Source of the DNA: Neorhizobium populisoli
GTDB taxonomy: Bacteria; Pseudomonadota; Alphaproteobacteria; Rhizobiales; Rhizobiaceae
Length of the DNA stretch: 64,000 nucleotides
Direction: 5' to 3'
NCBI RefSeq assembly: GCF_019430945.1
Contig: NZ_JAHYCB010000008.1
Location: forward strand, 212,510-276,509
The notes below the pieces were generated by a model. That model had not been told where the DNA came from, did not search any database, and saw nothing but the letters and a program-made list of their open reading frames with translations. Shown piece by piece: positions 26,226 to 34,973 of this stretch; positions within the stretch are counted from its first letter, which is position 1, and each line of letters begins with the position of its first letter. The position numbers and the translations under genes were made by a program.

Positions 26226-27092
26226 TTAGCGGAGGCGCGCATCGAGCCGGTCGCGTAGATAGTCGCCGAGCAAGCTGATCGACAAAGTCGTGAGGACGAG
26301 AACCAGGCCGGGGAGGGCAACCAGCCACCAGGCGATGGCAAAATAGCTTGTGCCATACGATATCATCAGACCGAGGCTGATCGCTGGCGGCTTGATGCCG
26401 ACACCTAAAAAGCTCAGTCCGCTCTCCATGAGGACGATCTCAGGGAAGTTGAGAGTGAATTGAACGACCAGGGGACCGGCAATATTCGGCAGGATGTGAC
26501 GTAAATAAATTCGCAGCGATGGCACCCCGACGATGCGCGCTGCCTCTGCATACCCGTCTGCATTCGCACCAAGGACGAGCCCTCGCGCAAGACGAGCGTA
26601 GCGCCACCAGTTGAAGACGCCCATCAACAGGACGAACAGGAGCGGGCTGGAGCCAAAGACCGCAAGGACACCAAGGGCGATAATCATGAAGGGGACCGAG
26701 GCCATCGCGTCCGCGATGCCCATCACCAGATTATCGACCCAGCCGCCAAAATGCGCCGAGAGGAAACCAAGGCTCGTGCCGACGATTGCGCTGATCGTGC
26801 CGCCGATCAGCGCGACCATCAGTGTCGTCTGTGTCGCTGCCAGAAGGTTGCTCAGCAGATCGCGCCCCAGGAAATCCGTTCCGAGGAGATGGTTCGACAG
26901 CTTCAACGGTGGTGCGAAGCGCGTCAGCGGCGCTTGCTGCGTGTAATCGAATGGTGCCAGCCAGTGCGCGAAGATCGCGACGATCAGGATCACGGCGATC
27001 CACGTAGCGCAGAGAAGAATTCCGACAGGCAGGCGAAAGATGGATGTGAACGATCGCTTAGACCGCGTGGGGGATGCGCTCTGTGCCATCAT
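26226..27092 (-). CDS. Dipeptide-type ABC permease (DppC type)
   Basis: 288 residues. OppC-type N-terminus with a first helix around ILLCATWIAVILIVAIFA, HLLGTDFLGRDLLSNLL, the loop GYAEAARIVGVPSLRIYLRHILPNI and C-terminal LLGDYLRDRLDARL. Overlaps the DppB gene by four bases. Confidence 0.92.
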   Translation of the reverse strand: MMAQSASPTRSKRSFTSIFRLPVGILLCATWIAVILIVAIFAHWLAPFDYTQQAPLTRFAPPLKLSNHLLGTDFLGRDLLSNLLAATQTTLMVALIGGTISAIVGTSLGFLSAHFGGWVDNLVMGIADAMASVPFMIIALGVLAVFGSSPLLFVLLMGVFNWWRYARLARGLVLGANADGYAEAARIVGVPSLRIYLRHILPNIAGPLVVQFTLNFPEIVLMESGLSFLGVGIKPPAISLGLMISYGTSYFAIAWWLVALPGLVLVLTTLSISLLGDYLRDRLDARLR

Positions 27093-28009
27093 TGCTGTGA
27101 CCTGATTTTCGGGTTGAGAAAAGCGTAGAGGATTTCCACGGTCAAATTGATCATCACCACGAAGACCGTGAACACCAGTATCATCGCCTGAACGACATTG
27201 AGATCGCCTTGTCCTACCGCGCGGACGAATTGAGCACCGATCCCGGTCCAGGCAAAAACCGTCTCCACCAGAACCGTTCCGCCAAGAAGCGACGTGGCAA
27301 GAATGCCGAGCATGGTAACGAGCGGGATGGCGGCGTTCGGCAATGCATGCCGCAAGATAATTTCAGAGGGTGGAATTCCGTCACCTCTGGCTGCGGCGAT
27401 GTATGGCTGCTCCAGAACCTCGATCAATGTCGCGCGCGCAAAACGTGAGATCGAGGCCGCGTTGTAAAGCGCGAACGTCGCGATCGGCAGGATAGCATGC
27501 CGCCATGTGGAGCTTCCCGAACTTGGCAAGACCCTGAGCCATACGGCAAAGATGAAAATGAAGATCAGCCCGACAAGAAACATGGGAATGCTGTGTCCAA
27601 GCACCGCTGTCGCCATCACAAGTCTGTCAATTGCACTGTCGCGGCGGATAGCGGCCACGATCCCTGCAGGTATTCCCAACAGAATGGCGATGATAAAAGC
27701 CGACACGCTCACAGTCAGCGTCTTTGGAATGGACTGCGTGATGATGTCGAAAACGTCGCGACCGTCCGCAAAGGATTTGCCGAAGTCGCCTTGAATTGCA
27801 TGCTGCAGGTAGATGAGGAACTGCTCAGGAATCGATTTGTCGAGCCCCCACAGCGTGCGGAAGGCCGCCTGGGCCTCCGGCGTTGCAAACTCTCCGAGCA
27901 TTCGCTCGGCCGGGTCTCCGCTGAAACGCAGGACCACGAACACGAAGAGCGCCGTCGAAAACAGAACTGCGAATGCGCGGACAGCTTTCGATAAAATAAA
28001 CCCAGTCAT
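27089..28009 (-). CDS. Dipeptide-type ABC permease (DppB type)
   Basis: 306 residues. MTGFILSKAVRAFAVLFSTA is the N-terminal helix, followed by GDFGKSFADGRDVFD and the loop PYIAAARGDGIPPSEIILRHALPNA; C-terminus ILYAFLNPKIR. ATG 28009 has AAAGGAGGTCG seven bases upstream and overlaps the stop of the ATPase gene by one base (TAATG), so a much longer upstream frame is ignored. Confidence 0.92.
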   Translation of the reverse strand: MTGFILSKAVRAFAVLFSTALFVFVVLRFSGDPAERMLGEFATPEAQAAFRTLWGLDKSIPEQFLIYLQHAIQGDFGKSFADGRDVFDIITQSIPKTLTVSVSAFIIAILLGIPAGIVAAIRRDSAIDRLVMATAVLGHSIPMFLVGLIFIFIFAVWLRVLPSSGSSTWRHAILPIATFALYNAASISRFARATLIEVLEQPYIAAARGDGIPPSEIILRHALPNAAIPLVTMLGILATSLLGGTVLVETVFAWTGIGAQFVRAVGQGDLNVVQAMILVFTVFVVMINLTVEILYAFLNPKIRSQQ

Positions 28010-29007
28010 TAGGCGACCTCCTTTCCCATCTGAACCGAACGAGGAAACTCCTCTGCCCGATGGCATGCTACACGTTGGCCTGCGACGTCGCGCAAGAGCG
28101 GGGCCTCGGTCCCGCACCTTTCGATCGCAAAAGGACAACGGGGCCGGAACGGACATCCACCGGCGATTTTGCCGGGGTCTAGTTCGCCATTGATGGGCGG
28201 CTGGATATTTCGGATGGTGGGATCCATCGAAGGGACCGAAGCGAGTAGCGCCCTCGTATAGGGATGGCGCGGCCACTCATAGACCGACTTGATGTCACCG
28301 GTCTCGACAACGCGGCCGAGATACATGACCGCGATACGATCAACGACATGGCGGACAACGCGCAGGTCATGGGTGATGAAGACGTAGGCGAGGTCGCGCT
28401 GTTGCCAAAGGTCCCGCAAGAGCGCCACTACCTGCGCCTGAACGGAGACATCGAGCGCCGACACAGCCTCGTCGAAGACGACCAGCTTCGGATCGAGGAT
28501 CAACGCACGGGCAATGACGACACGCTGCCTCTGGCCACCAGACATCTGATGCGGATACCGGCTCATCATCGCGCTGGACAGTCCAACCTGGTCAAGCATC
28601 GCGGCGGCGCGCTCATAAGAAGCCGCACGACTGGCAAAATGATGTACGAGGAGGCCTTCGGAGATCTGTTCACCGATGGTCATCTGGGGATTGAGTGCAG
28701 AGAGTGGATTTTGCTGTACGAGGGAGGTGCGCACACGGAACTGCTTCCAGCCTTGAAGGCTGCGGGCCTTGTGATTGACACCTTCGAAGAAAATCTCGCC
28801 CTCGGTCGGGGGCGTAAGGCCGAGAATTAGGCGGCCAAGGGTGGATTTACCGCTGCCAGACTCGCCGACAATGCCCAGTCGCTCACGGGCATTGAGCTGC
28901 AGATCGATCGAACTGGATGCACAGAGAATTTTAGGCTTCGCCAACCACCCCGTCTTTTGACCAAATGCCTTGGTGAGGTTGCGGGTTTCCAGGAGGGGCG
29001 CGCTCAT
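28009..29007 (-). CDS. ABC ATPase (DppF/OppF type)
   Basis: 332 residues: GESGSGKST (Walker A), MSGGQRQR (signature), LVVFDEAVSALDV (Walker B), His in ITHDL, and a C-terminal cysteine-rich oligopeptide-transporter tail (GGCPFRPRCPFAIERC). Overlaps the DppD gene by four bases. Confidence 0.93.
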   Translation of the reverse strand: MSAPLLETRNLTKAFGQKTGWLAKPKILCASSSIDLQLNARERLGIVGESGSGKSTLGRLILGLTPPTEGEIFFEGVNHKARSLQGWKQFRVRTSLVQQNPLSALNPQMTIGEQISEGLLVHHFASRAASYERAAAMLDQVGLSSAMMSRYPHQMSGGQRQRVVIARALILDPKLVVFDEAVSALDVSVQAQVVALLRDLWQQRDLAYVFITHDLRVVRHVVDRIAVMYLGRVVETGDIKSVYEWPRHPYTRALLASVPSMDPTIRNIQPPINGELDPGKIAGGCPFRPRCPFAIERCGTEAPLLRDVAGQRVACHRAEEFPRSVQMGKEVA

Positions 29008-29942
29008 GCCGCCACCGGATGATAGCAGGCCACATTATGAGCCTGTGCGACCGGTGCAAGCGGCGGAAAGCGCTTGAAGCATTCACCTGCAGCTCGCGGA
29101 CAGCGAGGATTGTAATAACAACCTTGCGGCAGGTCGTCGAGAAGCGGCACGGATCCGGGAATGGGAACAGGAGGTTGGTGGTCCGCCGGGTCAATGCTAG
29201 GCATGCAGTTGATCAAAGCCCGTGCGTAAGGATGCGAAGGGTTCTGGATTATCTGCTCAACCGGAGCGGTTTCGACGATTTTTCCACAGTACATGACGGC
29301 CGCCTTGTCGGCCAAACGCGCGATGACGCCGAGATCATGGGAAACGATCATCAATGCCATGCCGGTCTCGGCTTTCAATTCCTCCAGCAAGTAAAGGATC
29401 TGAGCCTGCATTGTGACGTCCAACGCCGTCGTCGGCTCGTCGGCGATGAGCAACTGTGGCTTTGCCGCGAGTGCATGGGCGATCATCACGCGCTGGTTCA
29501 TGCCGCCCGAAAACTGGTGCGGATAAGCGCCGAGCCGGCTTTTGGCATTGTCTATTCCGACCCGTTCTAACAGGCGCATGGCTTCGAGGCGCGCATCATT
29601 CCCCCTGAGCCTTTGATGCCTGTAAAGCGCCGTCTCCAGATAGTAGCCTATCGTGTGAACTGGATTGAGACTGCTCGTCGGATCCTGAAAGATCATAGCG
29701 ATCGTAGGCCTTTCGGAGCCGGACTCGCCTGATCCAAAGGATATCGAACCGCCGGCTTGGCCGAGCCCGCGCGGGAGCATGTTGCCGATCGCATAGCAGG
29801 TCATGCTCTTGCCGCAGCCGGATTCCCCAACGAGGCCAAGGGTCTGGCCTGCATCCAGCGAAAAGCTCACGCCGTTCAGGATCTTGATATTGCGGCCGGG
29901 CACCTCGACGACGAGGTCCTGGACAGTTAGCAGTCTGGGCAT
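29004..29942 (-). CDS. ABC ATPase (DppD/OppD type)
   Basis: 312 residues: GESGCGKS, FSGGMNQR, LLIADEPTTALDV and the C-terminal CYYNPRCPRAAGEC motif. ATG 29942 is preferred, with GGGAGG just upstream. It lies 59 bases downstream of the binding-protein gene. Confidence 0.92.
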   Translation of the reverse strand: MPRLLTVQDLVVEVPGRNIKILNGVSFSLDAGQTLGLVGESGCGKSMTCYAIGNMLPRGLGQAGGSISFGSGESGSERPTIAMIFQDPTSSLNPVHTIGYYLETALYRHQRLRGNDARLEAMRLLERVGIDNAKSRLGAYPHQFSGGMNQRVMIAHALAAKPQLLIADEPTTALDVTMQAQILYLLEELKAETGMALMIVSHDLGVIARLADKAAVMYCGKIVETAPVEQIIQNPSHPYARALINCMPSIDPADHQPPVPIPGSVPLLDDLPQGCYYNPRCPRAAGECFKRFPPLAPVAQAHNVACYHPVAA

Positions 29943-30001
29943 ATTTTCCTCCCGAAGCGGTGCGCAACCTCCGCGCACCGCTTCTTGGTCATCGCGTTGT
30001 T

Positions 30002-31567
30002 TTATTTGAAGTTGAGGTTGCCTCGGAATTCCATGGTCTCAAACGAGACCGGGCTCCACTGAACGGTTTTGCGTGCCGCGTAGACGTCAAAGGGCTGGTA
30101 AAGAAGAACAGCAGGCGCCTCATCCTCGAAGATATCACGCAGGCGGTTGAACGCAGCAGAGCGTTCGTCGCCGTCTTTCAGTTGCGCAACCTTATCGCAG
30201 AGGTCGTTGAATTCGATTGGTGCCTTCCAGCCCCAGCGCTTCTGGATGCCGCGACCCGGACCGAATTCGGACACCATCGTCGTCAGACCGTCGGTCAGCC
30301 ACTGGCCGTTCGACCAGTTGCGGATCATGATGTCGCTGTCCTTTGGCGTCGTTCCCGGCGCGTAGATGGTCGGAACGACGTTGACGCCGACAGCCTTCCA
30401 CATCTCGATCATCATCATGAGCGCGGGGACGGCGTTGGCGTAATAGTTGCCCATCGTGTGGTACGTGATCGGCTTGCCGTCGTAGCCGCTCTCCTTCACC
30501 AGACGCTTGGCTTCCTCGACGTTGTACTCCATCGGCTTGCGCTTCGGATCGAAGCTCGCGCCATAGCTCGGGAAGTTGAACCCGTTCGGGATCGACGCCT
30601 TGCCTTTCCACAATGCCTCGACCATCAGCGGGCGGTTGATGGCGAGCGACATCGCCCGGCGCAGGGCCTTGGACTGGACAGCCGGATTGTTGAAATTGAA
30701 CGTAAACATATGGACGTTCTCGATGAGCGTTCCCCGCGTTTCGAGATCGTCGTATCCGTCGATCAGCGCCATATCGTCCGGCGTAAGGGTCGTGATGATA
30801 TCATATTCGCCACTGATGAGGCCGGCCACGCGGGTCGCCGGTTCAGCAACAACCTGATAGGTTATTGACGAAGCCGTGGGCTTTTCGCCCCAATAGCTTT
30901 CGTTCGCTTCTAGCGTGGCATGATCGTTGGCAACGAGTTCCTTGAACTTGTAGGGGCCAGTGCCGATCGGCTTGTTGCCAAAGGCAACCGCGCCGAGGCT
31001 CTTGTAATATTCCTTTGGAACGATCGGGCCGAGCCACGAGCCCAGGTACTTCTCGATGAGATACGACGGCGTTTTCGTGCGGAGGACCACAGTGTGTTTG
31101 TCCTCGACAACAGGTTCGTCCCAGTTGGGCGAGAAATTGCGACCGTTCGGCACAGTCTTGATTGCCTCATCGCCCCAAAGGCGCCCGGACGAGAAGGTGA
31201 ACGCAACATCTTCGGCGGTCATCTCGGTGCCATTGTGGAATTTGACGCCCTGGCGCAGCTTGAAGCGGACCGACTTGTCGTCAATGCGTTCAAAGCTCTC
31301 AGCGAGCGCTGGCATGAGCTTGATGCCATTGCCCTTTGCGCCGTCGGCAAAATAGTCGCGACGAAGAAGAGTATCGAAGATCTGGTTGATGATACGCGGC
31401 CCCGTATTGCTGATCCCGTTGATAGGCTCCAGCGACGACGGCAAGCCGTTCACACCGATCTTCAAAGCCTTGCGGTCAGCCGCGAAGGCAAATTTAATGC
31501 TCGTTGTCGACGCCAAAGCAGCAACGCTGGCGCCGATCAGAAAACGTCTGCGATCAGTCTTAATCAT
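30002..31567 (-). CDS. Dipeptide-type ABC substrate-binding protein (Tat-exported)
   Basis: 521 residues, family-5 periplasmic binding protein. The N-terminus has the twin-arginine motif DRRRFLIGAS followed by a hydrophobic segment to FAFAA. Family motifs are LAESFERIDDKSVRFKLRQGVKFHNG, KPIGTGPYKF and LRRAMSLAINRPLMV. Downstream genes supply ATPases, permeases and hydrolases, implying that the ligand is a glycerophosphodiester rather than a peptide (inference). Directly downstream of the DeoR regulator, 61 bases away. Confidence 0.9.
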   Translation of the reverse strand: MIKTDRRRFLIGASVAALASTTSIKFAFAADRKALKIGVNGLPSSLEPINGISNTGPRIINQIFDTLLRRDYFADGAKGNGIKLMPALAESFERIDDKSVRFKLRQGVKFHNGTEMTAEDVAFTFSSGRLWGDEAIKTVPNGRNFSPNWDEPVVEDKHTVVLRTKTPSYLIEKYLGSWLGPIVPKEYYKSLGAVAFGNKPIGTGPYKFKELVANDHATLEANESYWGEKPTASSITYQVVAEPATRVAGLISGEYDIITTLTPDDMALIDGYDDLETRGTLIENVHMFTFNFNNPAVQSKALRRAMSLAINRPLMVEALWKGKASIPNGFNFPSYGASFDPKRKPMEYNVEEAKRLVKESGYDGKPITYHTMGNYYANAVPALMMMIEMWKAVGVNVVPTIYAPGTTPKDSDIMIRNWSNGQWLTDGLTTMVSEFGPGRGIQKRWGWKAPIEFNDLCDKVAQLKDGDERSAAFNRLRDIFEDEAPAVLLYQPFDVYAARKTVQWSPVSFETMEFRGNLNFK

Positions 31568-31628
31568 TGGGTCCTCTCCCGGACTTAGAGTAGATTATGG
31601 CTTGTTGCTATTCGGCGGGGCATCGAGC

Positions 31629-32402
31629 CTAGTTCGCGATGACGAACTTCCTCCGCATTTTGTCTGGTGCCGTATCGACGATCGACTTGGCGCCGACGTC
31701 GGTGATGATCACCCCGACGTCCTCGATTTTCGTGGTGATCGAGAGGCTCGACTTCGTGAACTTGGAATGGTCCGCGACAACGATTACTCGTCTTGAGACT
31801 TCGATCATAACTTTCTGGATGCTTGCGTTGATCGGGTTCGACGTGCAGACCGTGCCCCGGTCGAGGTCTATCGAGCTAGCATTCAGGATCAACTTATCGG
31901 CGTTGAACTGACGCACGAAATTTTCTGCCAGCGGACCGCGATATGAACGGTTCGTATCGGTGAATTCGCCACCGACGGAGTAGATGCTGTTTCCATCCCC
32001 GCGTGAGAGTTCGGCAATGATGTCGAGACCATTCGAGATCAGGGTCAGCCCCTTGCGTCCCGAAAGGATCTTCGCAACCTCAAGAGCGGTCGTTCCAGCA
32101 TCGAGAAAGACGGCATCACCTTCAGCGATCATGCCTGCTGCAGCGGCTGCGATCGCGGCCTTCTCCGCTTGCCGAGAGACTGACCGAACCGCGTGCGTGG
32201 TGTCCTGCCCCACCTGATTGACGCTGACAGCCCCGCCGTGTGTCCGACGTAGCACACCTGCTTGCTCGAGCTCGTCAAGGTCGCGACGGGCTGTGGCAAG
32301 CGAAATCCCGAGGCGTTCGGTGAGCGTGTTGATCGCCAGAAACTGCTCCTCACGTAGCAGTTCAGCAATTCTCGCTTGGCGTTCCTGGGCGGCTGTAAGC
32401 AC
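31629..32402 (-). CDS. DeoR-family transcriptional regulator
   Basis: 257 residues: N-terminal DeoR helix-turn-helix (RIAELLREEQFLAINTLTERLGISLATARRDLDEL), then GAVSV, then the sugar-phosphate-binding DeoR C domain (LDAGTTALEVAKIL, LISNGLDII). DeoR proteins usually sense a phosphorylated sugar or polyol. GTG start at 32402, with GGGAGGG five bases upstream. First gene of the import operon; probably autoregulatory through the palindromes in the upstream gap. Confidence 0.9.
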   Translation of the reverse strand: MLTAAQERQARIAELLREEQFLAINTLTERLGISLATARRDLDELEQAGVLRRTHGGAVSVNQVGQDTTHAVRSVSRQAEKAAIAAAAAGMIAEGDAVFLDAGTTALEVAKILSGRKGLTLISNGLDIIAELSRGDGNSIYSVGGEFTDTNRSYRGPLAENFVRQFNADKLILNASSIDLDRGTVCTSNPINASIQKVMIEVSRRVIVVADHSKFTKSSLSITTKIEDVGVIITDVGAKSIVDTAPDKMRRKFVIAN

Positions 32403-32439
32403 AATACCCTCCCGTTTGTGACTTGTTTCGATCAGATCT

Positions 32440-32457
32440 ATGATTGATATCGATCTT
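32440..32457. promoter_or_regulatory. Candidate DeoR operator, copy 1
   Basis: Imperfect palindrome ATGATTGATATCGATCTT. It matches the copy at 32568-32585 at 14 of 18 positions and lies 38 bases upstream of the DeoR start codon. Confidence 0.4.
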
Positions 32458-32482
32458 TGTCAAATGACGATTTCATGACAAA
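32456..32482. promoter_or_regulatory. Perfect seven-base inverted repeat
   Basis: TTTGTCA, 13 bases, TGACAAA, adjacent to operator copy 1. Possible regulator site; binding protein unknown. Confidence 0.35.
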
Positions 32483-32567
32483 ACGTGTTGCCGTGCAGCA
32501 TTTTTCAGTTTTGCCTCGGCAGGCTTGAGCCTCAATCGAACGAATATTGCGAAGCCGTCTTGCATGT

Positions 32568-32585
32568 ATGATCGATTTCAATCAT
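32568..32585. promoter_or_regulatory. Candidate DeoR operator, copy 2
   Basis: Near-perfect palindrome ATGATCGATTTCAATCAT, seven of nine base pairs symmetric. Same motif as copy 1, 128 bases apart, a spacing compatible with looping or with separate control of the two divergent genes. Confidence 0.4.
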
Positions 32586-32771
32586 GCTCGGGAGGATGAG
32601 GCGTTACAAGCGAAACTCATCTGTCGGCTGGTGCAGTAAAGCCAGCATTCTCCTCCCAGAGAGGCTGTCGCCCGTCCCTGGCGGACCTGTTGTGGGGCGG
32701 GCGGCGGCTCTGGGGATACCGCGCTCTCTGGGCTCAAATGCAATCGCCTGCCAGCATGAGGGAGTGGCGAG

Positions 32772-34415
32772 ATGACCTCCACGATCGTCATGATCAATCT
32801 GTTTGGCGCGGTGGCTTTGCTGCTGTTCGGCCTCGCGCAGGTGAAGGAGGGCGTCTCACGTGCGTTCGGTGTCAAGCTCAGAACCGGACTGGCGACTGGT
32901 ACCCGCAGCGGTCTTCGCTCGTTCTTGTCCGGACTGACCGCCACGATCGCACTGCAGAGTTCGACGGCCACGGCGCTGATGACTGCCTCCTTCGTCGAGC
33001 GTGAACTGATCAAGCCGCGCATGGCGCAGATCGTCCTGCTCGGCGCCAATGTCGGCACCGCTGTTACCGCATGGATCGTTGCCACCGGCATCGAATGGCT
33101 GTCGCCGCTCGTCATCCTGGTCGGGATCGTGTTTTACCGCAGCGGATCGACTGCCCGCCAAGGCGGTGGCACCGCGTTGATTGGCATCGGCCTGATGTTG
33201 CTGTCGCTGCATCTTTTGAGCAGCGCGACCGAGCCGATGCGACAATCGCCAGCGCTTGCCGCCTTCATTGGTCTCCTGGACAATGCCTGGCCGGTCGCGC
33301 TTGCTTTCTCGGCCTGCATCGCCTTCATCTCATCGTCCAGCCTCGCCGCTGTCGTGCTGATCCTGTCGCTCGCCTCGACTGGCATTCTCTCTGCCGGCCT
33401 GATCATCGTGCTGGTGCTCGGCGCCAATCTGGGTGGCGCCATTCCGCCGGTCGTCGCCTCGCTCTCCGGCTCGCCTTCGGCCAAGCGTGTGACAATTGGC
33501 AATCTTATAGTGCGCGCCGTCGGCTGCGCAGTTGCAATGCCGCTCGCAGGCTATGGTGCCGATATCCTGGAAATGCTGCCGCTCTCGCCTACAAAGCTGC
33601 CTGTCGACGCCCACCTCGGGTTCAACATCCTGCTTGCCGTCCTCGCGTGGCCATTCTCACGGCTGCTGTCGCGGTGGATGCTCCGCCTCGTCCCCGAAGA
33701 GCTACAGGCCGACAATGCTCCGAAATATCTCGATCAGGGCGAGCTTTCAACACCGGTCGTCGCTCTGGCTAGTGCTACCCGCGAGACTCTTGGCGTTGGT
33801 GACCTGATCGAACGCATGCTAATACGTGTCTCAAACGCATTTGAGACGAACGCCCTGTCGAGGCTCAAGGACATTGCGTCGTTGGAAAAGCGCGTCGATT
33901 ACCTGCAGCAAGAGGTGAAGATCTACCTTTCCAAGCTTGGTCGTGAAGGCCTGAACGAGGAAAACGGTCGCCAGTCGATCGTCATCATCGACTACGCCAT
34001 CAACCTCGAGCATATAGGCGACATCATCGAAAAAGGACTTGCTCCTCAGGTCGCCAAAAAGGCTTCGCTCGGGCTGAAATTCTCCGAGGATGGGCACGAG
34101 GAATTAAAGAGACTCTTCGATCTGACGATCGACAATCTGCGCATCGCTCAAACAATTTTCGTCACCCGCGACTTTGCCCTCGCAAGACAGATGATGGACG
34201 TGAAGGTCGAGGTTCGGCGGATGGAGAAGCAATCCTCCAAGCGTCATCTAGAGCGCCTGCGTGATGGCCGGGCTGACAGCCTGCAGACGAGCTCACTGCA
34301 TCTCGACATCCTACGCGATCTCAAGCGTATCAACGCCCATATTGTGTCGGTCGCTCATCCGATCATGCAAGAGAGTGGGCTCCTCATCGAAAGCAGGATG
34401 AAAGATGCCGAGTAA
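32772..34415 (+). CDS. Na/Pi cotransporter family protein
   Basis: 547-residue membrane protein of the NptA/PNaS family. It contains the repeated transport motifs LQSSTATALMTASFV and FISSSSLAAVVLIL, about nine hydrophobic helices, and a C-terminal PhoU-like helical domain (SLEKRVDYLQQEVKIYLSKL onward). GGAG about ten bases before the ATG. It probably exports or imports phosphate with sodium. Divergent from the glycerophosphodiester operon, which would release phosphate, a plausible functional link. Its stop overlaps the start of a broken Nudix gene. Confidence 0.87.
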   Translation: MTSTIVMINLFGAVALLLFGLAQVKEGVSRAFGVKLRTGLATGTRSGLRSFLSGLTATIALQSSTATALMTASFVERELIKPRMAQIVLLGANVGTAVTAWIVATGIEWLSPLVILVGIVFYRSGSTARQGGGTALIGIGLMLLSLHLLSSATEPMRQSPALAAFIGLLDNAWPVALAFSACIAFISSSSLAAVVLILSLASTGILSAGLIIVLVLGANLGGAIPPVVASLSGSPSAKRVTIGNLIVRAVGCAVAMPLAGYGADILEMLPLSPTKLPVDAHLGFNILLAVLAWPFSRLLSRWMLRLVPEELQADNAPKYLDQGELSTPVVALASATRETLGVGDLIERMLIRVSNAFETNALSRLKDIASLEKRVDYLQQEVKIYLSKLGREGLNEENGRQSIVIIDYAINLEHIGDIIEKGLAPQVAKKASLGLKFSEDGHEELKRLFDLTIDNLRIAQTIFVTRDFALARQMMDVKVEVRRMEKQSSKRHLERLRDGRADSLQTSSLHLDILRDLKRINAHIVSVAHPIMQESGLLIESRMKDAE

Positions 34416-34917
34416 GCACCGGCGAGTTAGGCTGTTGTCGCGCTTGGCCGAAGTTGCCGATCAAATGTTTAGCGGAAAAACGATCATGCAGTACGGAGCA
34501 ATATGCTTCCGGATGAGCGATCAATCCGAGCGGCTAGAAATTCTGCTGATCACCAGCAGGGATACCGGCCGGTGGGTCATCCCAAAGGGATGGGGCATGC
34601 GCGGCAAGGATCCATGTGATTACTTGAAGCAATGCTGTCAGGCCAGCAGTCTTGAAGATTTCCAGCATCCGGAACTCCCTGGTTTCTCAAGCACTACTGT
34701 GCTCGGCCCGCATCGATTGCAAGGAAGATTCGTAGGGTCCATCCGCAACAAAACAACACCCCGGAACATCTTTGGATATCTATTTGAAGCCGTGTCGCCT
34801 GCCTCGATGTTTGCAGATCGCGCGGCAAGTACGGCTGGTGCTGAAATCGGCCCTGACATTAGGCTGCAACACGGAAGATCGCTACGCGGAGGCGAATTCT
34901 GTCAAGTTTTTGGCTGA
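34405..34917 (+). pseudogene. Truncated Nudix hydrolase gene
   Basis: The first 70 or so codons are clearly Nudix: MQYGAICFR, EILLITSRDTGRWVIPKGW and GMRGKDP closely parallel the intact Nudix protein at 23918-24439. Just where the Nudix box should follow, the sequence switches to unrelated residues (YLKQCCQASSLEDF) and the frame runs on without any family motif to 34917. The catalytic box is missing, so the product cannot be an active Nudix enzyme. It overlaps the end of the cotransporter gene by 11 bases. Confidence 0.65.
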
Positions 34918-34973
34918 CTCCGCGACGACCACACGTAAGGATAAACCAGCGTGTGGACCTGGGAGGCAAAGTC

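Larger units (their letters stand above)
32403..32771. other. Divergent intergenic region rich in palindromes
   Basis: 369 bases between the DeoR gene and the Na/Pi cotransporter gene with no credible coding frame. It holds two related 18-base palindromes and a perfect seven-base inverted repeat, each listed separately. Confidence 0.6.

Noticed and set aside
28010..28276. N-terminal extension of the DppB permease
   Set aside because: It lies over the ATPase gene in another frame; the strong ribosome site and canonical first helix place the start at 28009.
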